Source: Sagittula salina (GTDB lineage: Bacteria > Pseudomonadota > Alphaproteobacteria > Rhodobacterales > Rhodobacteraceae). Taken from it: DNA of 64,000 nt. Both the position numbers and the translations under genes were made by a program. Shown piece by piece: positions 62,003 through 64,000 of the stretch. Below the pieces are notes generated by a model that made no database searches, was not told the DNA's origin, and was given only the letters and a program-made list of their open reading frames with translations. How positions within the stretch are numbered: the stretch's first letter is position 1; the number at the start of each line of letters is the position of its first letter. Location of the stretch: contig NZ_JAGISH010000006.1 of NCBI RefSeq assembly GCF_017813235.1, forward strand, positions 62,001-126,000, given 5' to 3'.

Positions 62003-62629
62003 ATGCCCATGATAAAACGCAGAACCTTTCTGACCGGCAGCGCAATGGCCACCGTTGGCGGCGCCAGCCTCTTCTCGCTGGTCCGCACGCCGGCGCTCGC
62101 CAAGGAACTGACCGTCGACGACGTGCTTTTCGATCCGGACAACCCGGTGCTCGGCAATCCGGATGGCGATGTGACCATCGTCGAATTCTTCGACTACCAA
62201 TGCCCCTACTGCAAAGCGAACCACCCGCCGCTGACCGAAGTGGTCGAGGCAGACGGCAACATTCGTCTGGTCATGAAGGACTGGCCGATCTTCGGCGCGC
62301 CCTCCGTCCGGGCCGCCCAACTCGCCCTTGGAGCAGCATCACTCGGCCATTACGAAAAGGCGAACACCTCCCTGATGGAGACCGAGGGCAAGCTTAGCGA
62401 TCAACTCATCGAGGAGACGCTGGAAATGGGCGGATTCGATGTCGCAGATCTCGACAAGGCCTATCGCGGCGACCGGGCTAAATGGGACGGGCTGATGCGC
62501 CGCAATAGCGAACAGGCGAGCCTGATCGGCTTACAGGGCACACCTGCTTTCATCATCGGAACGACACTCTATCCGGGAGGGATGGATGCGGATGCTTTGA
62601 AAGAGGCGGTCGGCCTGGCGCGGGCATAA
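62003..62629 (+). CDS. Tat-exported DsbA/ScsC-like thiol protein
   Basis: A 208-residue periplasmic thioredoxin-fold protein. The N-terminus KRRTFLTGSA is a twin-arginine signal followed by a hydrophobic core ending near PALA-KE. The DsbA-type domain has FFDYQCPYCKANHPP (CPYC active site near residue 71) and the cis-Pro loop GLQGTPAFIIGTTLYPGG. CPYC with DsbD in the same operon suggests a reductase or isomerase, as for ScsC or DsbG, rather than an oxidase. The ATG at 62003 or that at 62009 may be used. TAGGAGAT lies upstream. Confidence 0.87.
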   Translation: MPMIKRRTFLTGSAMATVGGASLFSLVRTPALAKELTVDDVLFDPDNPVLGNPDGDVTIVEFFDYQCPYCKANHPPLTEVVEADGNIRLVMKDWPIFGAPSVRAAQLALGAASLGHYEKANTSLMETEGKLSDQLIEETLEMGGFDVADLDKAYRGDRAKWDGLMRRNSEQASLIGLQGTPAFIIGTTLYPGGMDADALKEAVGLARA

Positions 62630-62675
62630 TTCGGCTCCGTGTGAACTAACCAATTCGACTGAAAGGAGAAAGCAG

Positions 62676-63221
62676 ATGACCAACAAACTTTCCCGTCGCG
62701 CGACGATCTTGACCGGACTGGCCGGCCTCGCCGTCCCAGGACTGGCGCACGCCGCAGAGCCGACCCGCCGCAATTCCTCGAGCTTTATGGTCCAGCGTTG
62801 GCAGGACCATTTCGATGATCTGGGCGTCGGCACGATTGTCGCCGATACAGCGTCGCGCGCCTTGCATTACTGGAACGCGGACGGGTCCGATTATCGCATC
62901 TACCCGACCTCTGTGCCGATTTCCGAGGAGCTCACCAAACGTGGCTACACCCGGATCGTGCGCAAGAAAGTCGGTCCGGACTGGACCCCCACGCCCAGCC
63001 AGGTCGAACGCTTTGGCTGGACCTACATGCCGCCGGGCCCCGACAACCCACTTGGGACCCACGCCATGTATCTGTCCTGGCCCGCCTATCTGATCCATGG
63101 CACCCACGATACGCGCAAGATCGGGCGTCCCTCATCGGATGGTTGCATCGGTCTTTACAACGAGAAGATCGCGGAACTGTTCGAAATCACGCCGGTCGGC
63201 ACGCAGGTCAGGATCATCTAA
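62676..63221 (+). CDS. Tat-exported L,D-transpeptidase (YkuD family)
   Basis: A 181-residue periplasmic enzyme. Its signal has twin arginines (LSRRATILTGLAGLAVPG) and a cut site near AHA-AEP. The YkuD domain follows: a TIVADTASRALHYW entry strand, LIHGTHDTRKIGRPS and SSDGCIGLYNEK. The catalytic Cys is in place, but the Arg that normally follows Cys-Ile is Gly. This SDGCIGLYN form is seen in a branch of the family. It is the last gene of the operon, 46 bases after the DsbA-like gene with its own AAGGAGAAAG site, and is followed by a hairpin. Confidence 0.87.
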   Translation: MTNKLSRRATILTGLAGLAVPGLAHAAEPTRRNSSSFMVQRWQDHFDDLGVGTIVADTASRALHYWNADGSDYRIYPTSVPISEELTKRGYTRIVRKKVGPDWTPTPSQVERFGWTYMPPGPDNPLGTHAMYLSWPAYLIHGTHDTRKIGRPSSDGCIGLYNEKIAELFEITPVGTQVRII

Positions 63222-63237
63222 ACAAAGCTGGACCCCA

Positions 63238-63278
63238 AGCGCGGGCTGGTCAGTCGACTGGCGTTCCGAGCCCGCGCT
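63238..63278 (+). terminator. Hairpin after the operon
   Basis: AGCGCGGGCT and AGCCCGCGCT form a perfect 10-bp stem with a 21-base loop, followed by CTTAGCATTTCTTAA. A likely terminator 17 bases after the last stop. Confidence 0.6.
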
Positions 63279-63401
63279 CTTAGCATTTCTTAACCCCTTT
63301 TCAGAGGGTCAACCGGGCCATTTCTGATGAAGCTCGTCAATTCCCGGAACGTGGGCATGAGCATGCCCACCGCCATGTTCGGCAAAATGGGGTGATCAGT
63401 T

Positions 63402-63530
63402 GCCGAGGCCCGCGAAAAGCTGGAAGATTGGCGTAGACACTACAACGAAGATCGACCCCGCAGCGCGATCGGATACCACGTCTTGATTGCCGAGCATTAT
63501 CCCGATGGCGCCACCAGCCCGCCATCGTGA
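63402..63530 (+). mobile_element. IS3-family transposase (OrfB) C-terminal fragment
   Basis: The frame reads AEAREKLEDWRRHYNEDRPR, then SAIGYHV, and ends at a stop at 63528. This is the typical end of an IS3-group OrfB integrase (LxxWRxxYNxxRPHxALG). Only about 42 residues remain. The 5' part and the ends of the element are missing, so it is a decayed remnant marking the right side of the dsbD-LDT operon. Confidence 0.7.
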
Positions 63531-63960
63531 AACAGCTCGGAAAATCCAGCTTCCGGCGGTCCGACGTAGGGGAGCAGTGCAGCTGAGCCGCGCGGCTTCA
63601 TGCGGTCCACTTCTCAGGGGACAGAGCACAAGCTTTTGGGGGTATGGAGCACAAACTATTGGACGCAGGCTCCTTGAGTTTATTCAAAGAAAAATCATGG
63701 GGCCGCGCGCAGTCACGCGGCATCCTATAATTGACTGATGCTGGTCGTCCCGAAAACTTGGCCGATGACAAGCGGGACGCACTTCAGGACATACGTTTCC
63801 GGTGCGATCAGGACACGCTTCCGCTGGTTTACCGGGATGCCTGACGCACGACTGCCCGCAGCCGGGATCCAGCTCGTTCAATCGGTCACTCAATCGTCAC
63901 ACACGATAAACGGAGTTACCGGGGCGAGCCCCAGAAACCGGCCCCAGAAACCGGCCCAAA
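63531..63960. other. About 430 bp without recognisable genes
   Basis: No coding frame with family character. A 13-base direct repeat CCCCAGAAACCGG occurs twice in tandem at 63929-63954. The base composition and the neighbouring IS fragment suggest mobile-element debris. 63222-63401 likewise holds only the hairpin and unidentified sequence. Confidence 0.5.
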
Positions 63961-63966
63961 AAACAA

Positions 63967-63995
63967 AAGGCGCCCGAGGGCGCCTTGTTTTATTG
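63967..63995. terminator. Rho-independent terminator at the right edge
   Basis: AAGGCGCCC and GGGCGCCTT form a perfect 9-bp stem with a GA loop. GTTTTATT follows on the plus strand and an A-run precedes it, so it could serve either strand, including a gene beyond the window. Confidence 0.75.
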
Positions 63996-64000
63996 GTCGG

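Overview
The window is about 64 kb of GC-rich DNA from an alphaproteobacterium, most likely a Rhodobacterales (Roseobacter-group) chromosome. The evidence is the PhyR-NepR-EcfG stress switch, a LexA box of the GTTC-N7-GTTC type, an Irr-type iron box before mbfA, an IalB-like protein, and a family of 3'-end repeats ending in a CCAAGAAGAAGC-like tail. Genus cannot be decided from the sequence. Genes are densely packed and many overlap by four bases (ATGA or GTGA). No rRNA, tRNA, CRISPR array or prophage was seen.

Layout. 0-3 kb: a 5'-truncated sulfotransferase, rpiB and a class III aminotransferase. 3-10 kb: a GntR regulator, the putrescine-type ABC importer potFGHI and an FAD amine oxidase; with the aminotransferase these form a polyamine uptake and breakdown locus, and a shared near-palindrome (core TATGATCAAA) lies before both arms. 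10-23 kb: DMT exporter, small conserved unknowns, mbfA under an Irr-type box, a TetR operon with fghA, YaiI, HAD and alpha/beta hydrolase genes, an MFS transporter, zapE, two LysM paralogues and a rhodanese-like protein without its catalytic Cys. 23-28.6 kb: folC, accD, a CPBP protease, a fatty acid desaturase and an AEC transporter. 28.6-31.5 kb: an orphan imuB under a LexA box, an I78-type inhibitor and a 12-bp tandem repeat. 31.7-36.6 kb: TrkH, a K+ channel with a zinc ribbon, GNAT, an NYN protein and serB. 36.7-46.2 kb: asparaginase, IalB-like, dgoKA, copA, rlmN and an amidoligase/glutamine-amidotransferase-fold hydrolase pair.

46.3-57.3 kb is a general stress response (GSR) region. It holds the switch itself (phyR facing nepR-ecfG), two HisKA_2/HWE-type kinases, a phospholipase D, a BrkB/YihY protein and several small envelope proteins. 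Six candidate EcfG promoters (GGAAC-N16/17-nGTT) lie inside about 8 kb.

57.3-64 kb looks acquired or rearranged. An IS5-family remnant cuts off the last codons of a frameshifted OmpR-type response regulator. Next comes an intact, tightly overlapping five-gene periplasmic operon: DsbD, a TlpA protein with an Lgt-like membrane half, a lipoprotein L,D-transpeptidase, a Tat-exported DsbA-like protein and a Tat-exported L,D-transpeptidase. An IS3-family remnant follows. This operon is the best candidate for an under-described system: a dedicated thiol-reducing chain coupled to Cys-dependent cell-wall cross-linking enzymes. The second candidate is the amidoligase pair.
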